A stretch of 64,000 nt of DNA, from contig NZ_CP014571.1 of the NCBI RefSeq assembly GCF_017357425.1, forward strand, positions 310,001-374,000. The letters run 5' to 3'. Position numbers and translations under genes: made by a program. Positions 41,664-50,592 of this stretch are shown piece after piece (the stretch's first letter is position 1; the number at the start of each line of letters is the position of its first letter). The DNA comes from Arthrobacter sp. D5-1. GTDB lineage: Bacteria > Actinomycetota > Actinomycetes > Actinomycetales > Micrococcaceae. Below the pieces are notes generated by a model, which searched no databases, was not told where the DNA came from, and saw nothing but the letters and a program-made list of their open reading frames with translations.

Positions 41664-42169
41664 GACCCACCACGGAGATCCCCACGACCGGCTCAAGCGA
41701 CCCCAGCGACCCCGCAACCGTCAAAGCCCAGGTCGAACAACTCAAACAAGCCCTCGCGGACCTCCACGCCTTCAAAGTCGAAACCCAACAAGCCATCGGA
41801 CCCCAGAAATGGGTCGATAAAGGCACCCGAAACAGCGCCTGCAATGCAGGTGATGGAAGGGAGGGCGTGAACTACAGCGTCATGAGCCAAACCATGGAAA
41901 CCCTCGACTTGGAAGCTTCAACGGACGTGGTCAAAACGTTCTGGGAATCGAAGGGTTATAACACCCGCGTCGAAACCAACCCGTTGGACCCTGGCCTCGT
42001 CCGCCTCTACGCCAATCAGAACGGCGGAAACCTCATATCCTTCACCGCGAAGGTCAAAGGCTCCGGCCTGGAAATGGATACTGTCTGCGTCGCCGGAGAC
42101 CAGACCGCAATCTACAAGGAGCTGGACAGGCAGGAAGCAAGCGACAGCCCCTCACCAATCACGAAGTAG
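41657..42169 (+). pseudogene. Second lipoprotein copy lacking its signal peptide
   Basis: From TEIPTTGSSDPSDPATVKAQ onward the frame parallels the lipoprotein at 40534 to the end (AIYKELDRQEASDSPSPITK). The signal peptide and lipobox Cys are gone; similarity to the first copy starts at about 41670 (CCACGGAGA), nine bases after the end of the cargo-gene remnant. A GTG at 41657 could start it, but the product would stay in the cytoplasm. Probably non-functional or only expressed as a fusion. Confidence 0.8.
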
Positions 42170-42236
42170 AGCTGAAGAGCCTCGGCCCCTTGTTGACTCT
42201 GGGCTGGTGCACAGTTATCAATGCGCGTAGGTGCAT

Positions 42237-42857
42237 TCAGCCAACGCGACCGGGAGTGAGCAGCCGTTGCGCGACGATGGCCCCGTGGGGACGCACTCCG
42301 GGGTCGGCGCGGGAGTGTGTGCCAATCACGCTGAAACCGGCTTCCTGCAACCGTCCCGACATCTCCTCCAGAGACCAGAAATAGGCGGGAGTCACTGCAT
42401 GCGGGAATGACTCGCCCGCCGGGCCAGCGAAGAAGCCGAGCAGGAGGCTCCCGCCAGGTTTGAGGCACCGGGCAAACTCGTTCAGAACCCGGGTGATCCC
42501 AGCCGGGGGAGTGTGAATCAGTGAGTACCAGGCGAATATGCCCGCCAATGAGTGATCCGGGCTGGGCAGCCGTTCAAGTGACCCGACAGAGAACTGAGCA
42601 TCCGGGCTGAATTGCTTGGCTGTCTCAATAAACTCCGGTACCAAGTCCACGCCTTGGACGTCCACCCCGTCGGAGTGCAGAAAGGCTGTCCATTGCCCAG
42701 GCCCGCAGCCGGCATCGAGGACTTTCCCGGACAATCCCTGGGCCCATGACAACACGAGCTCCCTGTCGGCCGGATGGGTACTGCTGATGGCTCCGAACAA
42801 CGAGGTGTACTCGGCTGCACGGGCCGAATAGGCGGCTCTCACAACTCCCGACGTCAT
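42237..42857 (-). CDS. SAM-dependent methyltransferase, class I
   Basis: 206 residues from ATG 42857. The glycine motif VLDAGCGPGQW and the following acidic VQGVDLVPEFIE define the SAM-binding fold; a third motif is AGIFAWYSLIHTP. Typical of small-molecule methyltransferases (UbiE/Methyltransf_11-like). The longer minus frame reaching 43769 is the shadow of the arabinofuranosidase gene. Substrate unknown. Confidence 0.85.
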   Translation of the reverse strand: MTSGVVRAAYSARAAEYTSLFGAISSTHPADRELVLSWAQGLSGKVLDAGCGPGQWTAFLHSDGVDVQGVDLVPEFIETAKQFSPDAQFSVGSLERLPSPDHSLAGIFAWYSLIHTPPAGITRVLNEFARCLKPGGSLLLGFFAGPAGESFPHAVTPAYFWSLEEMSGRLQEAGFSVIGTHSRADPGVRPHGAIVAQRLLTPGRVG

Positions 42858-42992
42858 GGAACTCAGCCTAAGAGCCGGAACGCCCGGCAAGAAATCTCTT
42901 GACTCCCACACCAAGGCCACGTCAGCATAGTTTCTATAACGTTGTAAATCGGCAAGCAGAACCAGCAAAACCAGCAGACAAGGACCCACCCT

Positions 42993-44528
42993 TTGGGAAA
43001 CCCAGAAAACCCCACGGCCAAAATCACCATCGACCCCGCGTTCGTCGTAGGCCCCGTCAGGAGGAAGACATTCGGCGCCTTCGTTGAGCACCTCGGCCGC
43101 TGCGTCTACACGGGCATTTTCGAGCCTGAGCACCCGAAAGCCGACGACGACGGTTTCCGCACCGATGTCCTCGACCTCACCAAGGAACTCGGCGTCTCCA
43201 CGGTCAGGTACCCGGGCGGAAACTTCGTCTCGGGGTACCGCTGGGAAGACGGAGTGGGGCCCAAAGAAGACCGCCCAACAAGGCTGGACCTCGCCTGGCA
43301 CTCCAGCGATCCCAACCTGGTGGGCGTGGACGAGTTCGCAAAGTGGTCGGAGAAGGCCGGCGTGGAACCCATGATGGCGGTCAACCTGGGTACCAGGGGC
43401 CCGCAGGAAGCCCTGGACCTGCTGGAGTACTCCAACATCAAGGGTGGAACGGCCTTGTCCGAACAGCGCAAGGCGAATGGCGCCGTCGAGCCTCACAACA
43501 TCACGATGTGGTGCCTCGGGAACGAGATGGACGGCTTCTGGCAGATCGGCCACAAGAAGGCGGACGAGTACGCGCGGGTTGCCGCCGAGACGGCGCGGGC
43601 GATGCGCATGGTCAACCCGGACCTGGAACTGGTGGCTTGTGGAAGTTCGGGACCAACCATGCCCACGTTCGGCGAATGGGAGCGCGTGGTCCTCAATGAG
43701 ACGTACGAGTTGGTGGACCTGATCTCGGCGCACCAGTACTTTGAGGACTTCGGCGATCTGCAGGAGCACCTGTCAGCCGGACACCGGATGGAGGCGTTCA
43801 TCAAGGACCTGGTCTCGCACATCGACCATGTGAAGTCGGCCAACAAGTCCGGGAAGCAGGTCAATATTTCGTTCGATGAGTGGAACGTCTGGCACATGTC
43901 CCGCGACGAGTCCAAGGTGCCCACCGGAGACGACTGGCCCGTGGCGCCAGTGCTCCTCGAGGACCGGTACACGGTTGCCGACGCCGTGGTGGTGGGAGAC
44001 CTTCTCATCACGCTGCTGCGCAACACGGACCGCGTCCACTCCGCGAGCCTGGCTCAGCTGGTCAACGTGATCGCACCCATCATGACTGAGCCGGGCGGCC
44101 GGGCCTGGAGGCAGACCACGTTCCACCCGTTTGCGCTCACTTCGCAGAATGCCTCGGGCACGGTGTTGAACCTCGCCGTCGAATCCCCGCTGCTGGAGAC
44201 CGAAGAGACGTCGGGCTTCACCGCCCTGTCAGCCGTGGCGACCTTTGATGCAGAAGCCAAGGAGGCCGTGGTGTTCGCAGTAAACCGCTCGGCGACGGAC
44301 GCGCTGACGCTGGATGCCGCCGTCGGAAGCCTCAACGCAAGCAAAGTCATTGAGGCCGTCACCTACTCGAATAAGGACCCGTACTGGCAGGCCACTGCCG
44401 ACGATTCGACGTCGGTCCTGCCGTCCGAGAACGTCAGTGTGAAGCTCGACGGCGGTCGCCTCACCGCCGCGCTTCCGGCCGTGAGCTGGACCATGATCCG
44501 GCTGTCGCTGGAGGACCAGGTCAACTGA
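42993..44528 (+). CDS. abfA: Alpha-L-arabinofuranosidase, GH51
   Basis: 511 residues from TTG 42993, with AGGA eight bases upstream. A TIM barrel shows the acid/base Glu178 in CLGNEMDGFWQ and the nucleophile Glu296 in ISFDEWNVW. STVRYPGGNFVSGYRWEDG is the GH51 signature near the start. A C-terminal beta-sandwich completes the protein. No signal peptide is present, so it acts inside the cell on imported arabino-oligosaccharides. Length is normal. Confidence 0.95.
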   Translation: MGNPENPTAKITIDPAFVVGPVRRKTFGAFVEHLGRCVYTGIFEPEHPKADDDGFRTDVLDLTKELGVSTVRYPGGNFVSGYRWEDGVGPKEDRPTRLDLAWHSSDPNLVGVDEFAKWSEKAGVEPMMAVNLGTRGPQEALDLLEYSNIKGGTALSEQRKANGAVEPHNITMWCLGNEMDGFWQIGHKKADEYARVAAETARAMRMVNPDLELVACGSSGPTMPTFGEWERVVLNETYELVDLISAHQYFEDFGDLQEHLSAGHRMEAFIKDLVSHIDHVKSANKSGKQVNISFDEWNVWHMSRDESKVPTGDDWPVAPVLLEDRYTVADAVVVGDLLITLLRNTDRVHSASLAQLVNVIAPIMTEPGGRAWRQTTFHPFALTSQNASGTVLNLAVESPLLETEETSGFTALSAVATFDAEAKEAVVFAVNRSATDALTLDAAVGSLNASKVIEAVTYSNKDPYWQATADDSTSVLPSENVSVKLDGGRLTAALPAVSWTMIRLSLEDQVN

Positions 44529-44531
44529 AAG

Positions 44532-44906
44532 CTAGGCGATCTGCTGCGTGCCGTCGTGGAACATGGGGTACGCGGAGATCGGCGTGACCGTAGCTGACGG
44601 AGTTGGGTCCGGCGCCTGCGATGCGGGTGCCGGAGCCGGCTCGTCAACGGTGACGATTTCCATGGACTCCATGTCCAGGAGCCGGCGGCTTCCGGTATCG
44701 TCCGTTAGCCAGAAAAGGTCGGTGCCCGCAACGGTTTTGACCACGGTGCCCCGGTGATAGAGTCGGCCGTTATGCCAGGCCTCGATGTAGTCGCCAGGGC
44801 TCAGCGGATGCGGTTCTTCCTTGCTGCCCGGCATGCTGCCAAACGCCTGCGCGAGGCTGGCCTGCGTCTTAAGGGCTTGGAAAAGATCCCTGTTTGCAAT
44901 GCTCAT
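44532..44906 (-). CDS. Hypothetical small protein with SH3-like core
   Basis: 124 residues from ATG 44906 with GGGGAG upstream. The centre (LSPGDYIEAWHNGRLYHRGT, then DLFWLTDDTGSRRLLDM) is beta-rich and could be an SH3-like barrel. The tail is Pro/Ala-rich. It is convergent with the arabinofuranosidase gene, three bases apart. No family recognised. Confidence 0.7.
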   Translation of the reverse strand: MSIANRDLFQALKTQASLAQAFGSMPGSKEEPHPLSPGDYIEAWHNGRLYHRGTVVKTVAGTDLFWLTDDTGSRRLLDMESMEIVTVDEPAPAPASQAPDPTPSATVTPISAYPMFHDGTQQIA

Positions 44907-45021
44907 GTCTGCTCCCCTCACTCTTCGCCGTCCATGTGACCCCAGCATTCCGCATGTTTGTTGCGGGCGCGTTGCAAGGGGATGAGCGATGTGTGACGGC
45001 TCAATGGGAGAAACTAAAAGG

Positions 45022-45792
45022 TCATTCTTCGAAGTTCGCTGTGATCCTTTGGTCCCCGCCAACTTTGGCGATGATGCCGGCTGCCACGGTCCTGAGCTTG
45101 ACGTTCCGATGGCTCGAGGCCTTGGCGAGGATTTGGAAAGCTGCGTCGCGGCAACACCTGTTCTGGGCCATGATGATACCGACGGCGGTATCGATGGTCG
45201 CGCGGGACTCCAACGCGGCCGTAAGGTTGTCGCGTGCGTCCCGCAGTTGTGCCATTTTCACTGCGAGGTGAAGCGCCTTGGCCCCAGTAGCCGTAACCCG
45301 CTCAGCGGCCATGATGTCTTCTTCCGAGAAGCCGTGCTGGCGTGTGGAGTAGAGGTTCACCACGGCCTCCGCAGTCCTGTTCAGTTCCATGGGCAGGGCC
45401 AAAATCGAGCCGACGTTGGTTGCGGCGGCCGCTGTCATGTAATCCGGCCAACGCTGCTCACTATGAACGTCCGGGACATGGGCAATGGTCCGGGTCCGGA
45501 GGGCCGTGAGGCACGGTCCATCGTCAAAACTATTCTGAATTTGGTCAAGTCTCCGGGCGAGGGTATCGCTTTCCGCCACGGCCACCGGCTTTTTCTGCCG
45601 AATGACCGTTACGCCGCAAGCTATGGTATTCCCGTTTTTGGTCAGCTTGGTTGCGGTCATGCAAGCGAAGTCTTCAAGAAACGCGCGCATATCCGCGTTA
45701 TCCACCAAAAGATCCTGAAGTCGCACCAGAAAATCTGTCAGGTCCCCATCGGCCTGTTTTTGTGCTGATGGGGCTGTATTGTGCTGGGCCAT
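45022..45792 (-). CDS. GAF-ANTAR RNA-binding response protein
   Basis: 256 residues from ATG 45792 (ATG 45807 in frame). A GAF domain spans about residues 30-170 (ACGVTVIRQKKPVAVAESDT, then NVGSILALPMEL). The C-terminal 60 residues form an ANTAR helix bundle (ESRATIDTAVGIIMAQNRC). In actinobacteria such proteins bind RNA hairpins and prevent termination in response to a GAF-sensed signal. Target and signal unknown. Confidence 0.9.
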   Translation of the reverse strand: MAQHNTAPSAQKQADGDLTDFLVRLQDLLVDNADMRAFLEDFACMTATKLTKNGNTIACGVTVIRQKKPVAVAESDTLARRLDQIQNSFDDGPCLTALRTRTIAHVPDVHSEQRWPDYMTAAAATNVGSILALPMELNRTAEAVVNLYSTRQHGFSEEDIMAAERVTATGAKALHLAVKMAQLRDARDNLTAALESRATIDTAVGIIMAQNRCCRDAAFQILAKASSHRNVKLRTVAAGIIAKVGGDQRITANFEE

Positions 45793-46005
45793 GGGGCCTC
45801 GCTTCATGCAATGCCGGAGTCAAAGCAACTCCAACTGGGCGGCAGAGCGCTCGTAATCGCGCAAAGCCCGAATATCAACCCCGGTCCCGTCAGCACCCGA
45901 AATCTCTTACTTGTGAGACTACGCCGTTGCCCATCAACATGACAGGGCAAAGGACCGTGATGGGATGGACTCACATGGAACCAACCCGACAAACGAAGGA
46001 ATCCC

Positions 46006-46413
46006 ATGCCTAATGCAGTCACCCTCATTCGCTCCGACCGGCTCACGTCAGCAGCTCAGTACGCGTATGCGGCGACCGCCCCGGCTGAAGCCCGGCTTGT
46101 CTTCCTGGCGGGATCCTGCCCGCTGAACGAGGACGGGACCACGGCAGGTATTGGGGACTACAAAGCCCAAGCGGAAAAGTCGGTCGAAAACATGCTGCTG
46201 GCTTTGGACGCCGCCGGAGCGGGAATCGGGGACGTCATTTCCACCCGGGTCCTGGTTGCCTCGACCCAGCAGGCCGATCTCGTCACCGCTTGGAACGTGG
46301 TCCGTGCCGCCTTTGCCGACCATGACGTCCCGAGCACCCTCATGGGCGTCACCGTCCTTGGCTACGACCATCAGTTGGTGGAGATCGAGGCCGTCGCTGC
46401 AGTCATGGACTGA
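46006..46413 (+). CDS. RidA-family imine deaminase
   Basis: 135 residues from ATG 46006. The family pattern VFLAGSCPLNEDGTTAGIGD, KAQAEKSVENMLLALDAAG and HQLVEIEAVAAV is clear. RidA proteins hydrolyse reactive 2-aminoacrylate or related imines released by PLP dehydratases. A D-serine dehydratase-like gene follows two genes downstream, giving a direct functional link. The LacI-type regulator lies between. Confidence 0.9.
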   Translation: MPNAVTLIRSDRLTSAAQYAYAATAPAEARLVFLAGSCPLNEDGTTAGIGDYKAQAEKSVENMLLALDAAGAGIGDVISTRVLVASTQQADLVTAWNVVRAAFADHDVPSTLMGVTVLGYDHQLVEIEAVAAVMD

Positions 46414-46470
46414 CTCCATCAAGGCCTGATCTGCAACGATGTATGCCAACAGTACAAAAGGAGCACTTTG

Positions 46471-47475
46471 ATGGCTGTCACCATGAACGACGTTGCGCGC
46501 GTTGCCGGGGTCTCGTTGAAGACGGTTTCCAACGTGATCAACAACTACGAGTTCATCCGCCCCGCCACCAAACAGCGCGTCCTGGACGCGATCGATGAGC
46601 TGGGTTACGAGACCAACCTGACGGCCCGCAGCCTCCGCTCGGGCAAGACCAGCATGCTCGGATTGGTCCTCGCCGACCTTTCCATCCCGTATTACGCCGA
46701 GTTGGCGTCGGACATCATGAAGGCGGCCTGGGCGCGGGGCTACCGTGTCCTCGTGGAGCAGTCCGGAAATGAGCCTGAGCACGAAAAGGCGGCGCTCCAG
46801 GGCCAGTTCCGCACTCTCACTGATGGCCTCCTCTTTATTCCACTCGCCCTGGACGCTGAACAGATCATCGCTGCCGCGGGCAAGAAGCCGTTGGTCCTGC
46901 TGGGTGAATTCGTGCAGGATCCGCGGCTGGACATGGTCCTCATTCAAAATCATCAAGCCGCCGCTGCGGTCACCACGCACCTGCTGGCTGGCGGCCGCCG
47001 TCGTATAGCTGTTCTGGGCGCGCGCGACGGCGACACAACCGGCAGTAACGGCCTGCGCCTTGAGGGGTACAAGGCTGCGCTCGCTGACGCCGGGGTGCCT
47101 TACGATCCTGCCTTGGTGGTGCCGTGCGATTGGCGGCGGGATGGCGGCGCTGCCGCCACGGCCAGGCTCCTGGACAGCGGAGTGGAATTCGACGCTGTCT
47201 TCGGACTCAACGATGCCCTCGCTTTGGGGGCGCTGCATGAGCTTCTGGTCCGTGGCAGGAGAGTCCCGGAGGAGATCGCCGTTGCTGGTTTTGATGATAT
47301 TGACGAGGCGCGGTTCGCGTCGCCGTCTTTGACCACAGTGGCGCCGGGGCGTACGGAAATTGCGGAGCGCGCCGTCGAACTTCTCATCGAGCGGATTGAA
47401 GCCAAGAACGCGGCGCCCACTGTCCAGCAGCCGGAAGCGAAGTTCGAATTGCGGGTCAGGCAGTCGGCGCCGTAG
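46471..47475 (+). CDS. LacI-family transcriptional regulator
   Basis: 334 residues from ATG 46471 with AAAAGGAG upstream (a TTG just before is less likely). The N-terminal HTH reads MNDVARVAGVSLKTVSNVIN and the hinge is followed by a periplasmic-binding-protein-like sensor (LGLVLADLSIPYYAELASDI, then VFGLNDALALGALHEL). It probably controls the RidA and D-serine dehydratase-like genes around it in response to a small ligand. Confidence 0.92.
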   Translation: MAVTMNDVARVAGVSLKTVSNVINNYEFIRPATKQRVLDAIDELGYETNLTARSLRSGKTSMLGLVLADLSIPYYAELASDIMKAAWARGYRVLVEQSGNEPEHEKAALQGQFRTLTDGLLFIPLALDAEQIIAAAGKKPLVLLGEFVQDPRLDMVLIQNHQAAAAVTTHLLAGGRRRIAVLGARDGDTTGSNGLRLEGYKAALADAGVPYDPALVVPCDWRRDGGAAATARLLDSGVEFDAVFGLNDALALGALHELLVRGRRVPEEIAVAGFDDIDEARFASPSLTTVAPGRTEIAERAVELLIERIEAKNAAPTVQQPEAKFELRVRQSAP

Positions 47476-47493
47476 GCCGTTAGTGTTTGTGGA

Positions 47494-48594
47494 ATGAACG
47501 TGATCCCCGCTGAAGTTGTTACCCCTGCTGTCATGATCGACCTCGATGTCCTTGACCGAAACATCGAACGCATGGCGGCAAGCATGCTCAGCAGGGGACT
47601 CAAGCTCCGGCCGCACGTCAAGACGCACAAGACCCTGGAGATCGCGCGAAAGCAGCTGTCAGCCGGGGCCGTAGGGATCACCGTTGCCACGATCGGCGAG
47701 GCCGAAGTCTTCGCGGCGGACGGCGTGAAGGACATCTTCATCGCGTACCCACTCTGGGTTGAAGCCACGCACGCTGATCGCCTGCGGGCTTTGACAGCAA
47801 CGTGCCGCCTGGCTGTTGGCGTCGATTCGGCGGACAGCGCGACGGCGATGGGTCGCCAACTCGGAGCCGAGGCAGCCAGCGTTGAGGTGCTGATCGAAGT
47901 GGACAGCGGACACCATCGCAGCGGCGTGCTGCCGGATGAAGTGGTGGCCGTTGCCGACGCGGCGGCTGCTGCAGGACTGAGCGTGCAGGGCGTCTTCACG
48001 TTCCCCGGTCACAGCTACAAGCCCGGCATGCCGACTGGTGCGGCAAGCAACGAGAATGAGGCACTTGGCTTGGCGGCGACGTCACTGTCCGAGGCCGGCT
48101 TCGAGGTGACCACCATCAGCGGAGGGTCCACGCCTACCGCCTTGCTTGACGGCGAAACGGTGGCCACGGAGCTCCGTCCGGGAGTCTACGTGTTCGGCGA
48201 TGCCCAGCAACTGGAGCTTGAACGGTGCACGTGGGACGACATTGCACTGACTGTCGCTGCCACCGTTGTCAGCAGGCACGAAGCCGCAGGCGGAAACGTG
48301 CGCCGGGTGGTGGTGGACGCTGGCAGTAAGATCCTGGGCAGCGACCGCCCGGATTGGGCCACCGGATACGCACGGCTTCCCGAATACCCCGAAGCAAGGG
48401 TCACTGCGCTGTCTGAGCACCACGCCACGGTTGTCTGGCCGGACTCGTCCGAACTTCCGGCGCTTGGCACCCGGCTCCGGGTGATCCCCAACCACGTGTG
48501 CCTGACCATGAATCTGGTGGACGAAGTTACTGTGGTGCGGGATGGGGCTGTGGTGGAGCAGTGGGCCGTGGCCGCCAGGGGCCGGAACAACTAG
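47494..48594 (+). CDS. D-serine dehydratase / D-threonine aldolase-like PLP enzyme
   Basis: 366 residues from ATG 47494. An alanine-racemase-type barrel has the PLP lysine in LRPHVKTHKT. The C-terminal domain has the zinc motif H-x-C in PNHVCLTMN, as in zinc-dependent D-serine dehydratases (DSD) and D-threonine aldolases. It would convert a D-3-hydroxy amino acid to a keto acid or aldehyde plus glycine. The nearby RidA favours a dehydratase. Sequence alone does not decide the substrate. Confidence 0.88.
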   Translation: MNVIPAEVVTPAVMIDLDVLDRNIERMAASMLSRGLKLRPHVKTHKTLEIARKQLSAGAVGITVATIGEAEVFAADGVKDIFIAYPLWVEATHADRLRALTATCRLAVGVDSADSATAMGRQLGAEAASVEVLIEVDSGHHRSGVLPDEVVAVADAAAAAGLSVQGVFTFPGHSYKPGMPTGAASNENEALGLAATSLSEAGFEVTTISGGSTPTALLDGETVATELRPGVYVFGDAQQLELERCTWDDIALTVAATVVSRHEAAGGNVRRVVVDAGSKILGSDRPDWATGYARLPEYPEARVTALSEHHATVVWPDSSELPALGTRLRVIPNHVCLTMNLVDEVTVVRDGAVVEQWAVAARGRNN

Positions 48595-48618
48595 GTACCG
48601 TTTTGGTACCACCGAGAC

Positions 48619-48825
48619 ATGGCTATGAATCTGCGCGTCCCTGAGGACCTTGATCGACGACTGGAGAAATTGGCTGCAGAGGAGCACGCCTCAAAGTCCG
48701 CGCTCCTGTTGCAGGGCGCAGAGTTGGTTCTGCAGCGTCATGCGCGACGACGTGAAATCAGCGAGGGACTGGATTTCGTGACGAGTCATGATGCGGAGCT
48801 GCTGACGCGCCTTGAGGACGCGTGA
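48619..48825 (+). CDS. Ribbon-helix-helix antitoxin
   Basis: 68 residues from ATG 48619. The N-terminus MAMNLRVPEDLDRRLEKLA is a ribbon-helix-helix, and the C-terminal end should wrap the toxin. The next gene starts within its stop (GTGA), a usual toxin-antitoxin layout. Proteins of this kind repress their own operon. Confidence 0.85.
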   Translation: MAMNLRVPEDLDRRLEKLAAEEHASKSALLLQGAELVLQRHARRREISEGLDFVTSHDAELLTRLEDA

Positions 48826-49286
48826 CGGCGTACCTGGACATCGAAGATGCCCTTCAAGTGGTTGATCGGTATGGATTCCACATCCGGGATGTCAGCTTGC
48901 TGGCTTCGGCGTTGGCCAGGCCAGCTACAACCGTCAAGGGTGCAGAAGCATATCCTGACCTGGCACTGAAGGCAGCCGCTTTGCTGGAGTCCGTGGCCCG
49001 GTTCCATCCACTCATTGACGGGAACTTGCGGACTGCGTGGACGCTCATGGTGCTGTTGCTGTGGGTCAACGGATACCGGCATGACTTCACCTCCGACGAG
49101 GGCTTTGAGCTTGTGGTCGGAGTTGCCGCGGGTGCCATCGAATTGCGGGATTCCGCCGCCAAGATTTCCCGGCACCTTGTGACCCGCCAGCCCAAGGGCG
49201 CGGTCAGCCAACCGCCTGCTCGCTGCGGAAAAGGGTGTGGAACTCCCGGTTGTGGTAGACCAGCGGGGCCGAATCGGCGGGGCTGA
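48822..49286 (+). CDS. Doc/Fic-type toxin
   Basis: 154 residues from GTG 48822. The Fic motif is HPLIDGNLR (residues 62-70): His62, Asp66, Gly67, Asn68 and Arg70 are kept, while the usual Phe is Leu64. That suits a Doc-like kinase or AMP-transferase acting on translation factors. The last 27 residues (after about 49204) overlap the convergent flavin reductase gene and look non-native, suggesting that the original stop was lost. Confidence 0.82.
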   Translation: MTAYLDIEDALQVVDRYGFHIRDVSLLASALARPATTVKGAEAYPDLALKAAALLESVARFHPLIDGNLRTAWTLMVLLLWVNGYRHDFTSDEGFELVVGVAAGAIELRDSAAKISRHLVTRQPKGAVSQPPARCGKGCGTPGCGRPAGPNRRG

Positions 49287-49725
49287 ATCGGATATCCACA
49301 ACGGTTGCGGCCAACAGCACGGAGCCACCCAGTGGTGCCCGATGAACGATTTCGCACCGCAGCGCCCATGGAGCTTCCCTGAGCAGGGGCTCGCCTGTGG
49401 GCAGCAGTTCCCAGTCCATGTCGCTGGTGAAGCGCGGGGCTAGTGGGTCCGCGAAAGTGCGAACGAGGTCCACTTGGTCCGCGCCCAAAAGGTGCACGAC
49501 GATCGTTTGCGCGGCAGCGATATGCGAAGCTGATCGGCCGCCTGTGACGGAGAATGCCAGCGTCGGCGGATCCACCGCCACCGATGCCACCGAGGACGCC
49601 GTGAGCCCTACGGCTCCTTCCGGTCCTGACGCGGTGATGATGGCAACTCCTGCTGGATGAGAGCGGAAGGCGGACTTGAAGAGCTCGCCGACCGGCTCTG
49701 CCGGCAAGGGGGTGTGATGGGACAT
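49204..49725 (-). CDS. Flavin reductase-like protein
   Basis: 173 residues from ATG 49725. A split beta-barrel FMN-binding domain: SAFRSHPAGVAIITASGPEG, GLTASSVASVAVDPPTLAFS, then VHLLGADQVDLVRTFA. These enzymes reduce FMN/FAD with NAD(P)H for partner monooxygenases or redox defence. A perfect 24-bp palindrome 67 bp upstream of the start resembles a SoxR box, suggesting induction by redox-active compounds. Confidence 0.88.
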   Translation of the reverse strand: MSHHTPLPAEPVGELFKSAFRSHPAGVAIITASGPEGAVGLTASSVASVAVDPPTLAFSVTGGRSASHIAAAQTIVVHLLGADQVDLVRTFADPLAPRFTSDMDWELLPTGEPLLREAPWALRCEIVHRAPLGGSVLLAATVVDIRFSPADSAPLVYHNREFHTLFRSEQAVG

Positions 49726-49791
49726 TCATGAACCTTCGTGGGACTGGGAGGGGTTGGCGCCGCTTTGCGGAAGCGCACCTGAACGATGCTA

Positions 49792-49815
49792 TGACCTCAA
49801 CTTAAGTTGAGGTCA
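49792..49815. promoter_or_regulatory. SoxR/MerR-type operator
   Basis: A perfect 24-bp palindrome with half-site TGACCTCAACTT. CCTCAA-N6-TTGAGG is the core of known SoxR boxes. It lies 67 bp before the flavin reductase start and 112 bp before ureA; the former is the more probable target. Confidence 0.75.
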
Positions 49816-49926
49816 ATTCGGGAAAAATTCGACCCCCCGTTGAGACGATTTGGAAACGTAGCTGAAACTTCCGGTCCCTACGCTGGTCACAACTGTCACG
49901 GTCGTGCCCACGTACAAGGAGATTCG

Positions 49927-50229
49927 ATGCATCTTTTGCCCCGCGAGCAGGAGAAACTCATGATCGTGGTGGCTGCCGACCTGGCGCGCCGCCGCCAAGC
50001 GCGGGGGCTGAAATTGAACTACCCCGAGGCTGTGGCAATCATCAGCTACGAACTCATCGAAGGTGCCCGTGACGGCAGGACCGTTGCTGATCTCATGAGC
50101 TATGGAACCACCCTGCTCCGCCGCGAAGATGTGTTGGAAGGCGTGCCGGAGATGATCCACGACGTCCAGATCGAAGCCACCTTCCCTGACGGCACCAAGC
50201 TCGTCACAGTCCACCACCCCATCCGCTAG
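49927..50229 (+). CDS. ureA: Urease gamma subunit
   Basis: 100 residues from ATG 49927 after AAGGAGAT. Typical sequence [20 protein letters not shown] and [20 protein letters not shown]. The gamma subunit is part of the urease complex that hydrolyses urea to ammonia and carbamate. First gene of ureABCEFGD; ureB follows 9 bp later. Confidence 0.98.
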   Translation: MHLLPREQEKLMIVVAADLARRRQARGLKLNYPEAVAIISYELIEGARDGRTVADLMSYGTTLLRREDVLEGVPEMIHDVQIEATFPDGTKLVTVHHPIR

Positions 50230-50238
50230 GAGCCCCCC

Positions 50239-50592
50239 ATGATTCCCGGTGAATACAGACTCCAGCCCGGTTCCATCGCGTGCAACAGTGGCCGTGAGGC
50301 AATCGCTGTCGAGGTGGTGAACCGCGGCGACCGCCCCGTCCAGATCGGTTCGCACTACCACTTTGCCGAGGCGAACGGCGCCCTGGAGTTCGACCGCGAC
50401 GTTGCCTACGGCCGCCGCCTGGATATCCCGGCCGGAACGGCTGCCCGCTTCGAACCCGGTGATCGGAAAACCATCCAGTTGATCGAGATTGCCGGGGCGC
50501 GTGAGGTTTATGGGCTCAGTAACGCTGTGAACGGAACGCTCGACGGCGGCCCCCGCTTGAGTGCGTCGGATCCAGAAGGAGTCGCCAAGTGA
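50239..50592 (+). CDS. ureB: Urease beta subunit
   Basis: 117 residues. It begins [20 protein letters not shown] and includes [20 protein letters not shown], a conserved beta-subunit block. It overlaps ureC by 4 bp (GTGA) and so is translationally coupled. Confidence 0.98.
   Translation: MIPGEYRLQPGSIACNSGREAIAVEVVNRGDRPVQIGSHYHFAEANGALEFDRDVAYGRRLDIPAGTAARFEPGDRKTIQLIEIAGAREVYGLSNAVNGTLDGGPRLSASDPEGVAK

Noticed and set aside
42858..43769. Long N-terminal extension of the methyltransferase frame
   Set aside because: It is antisense to the GH51 gene and has the Val/Gly/Leu-rich composition of a shadow frame.
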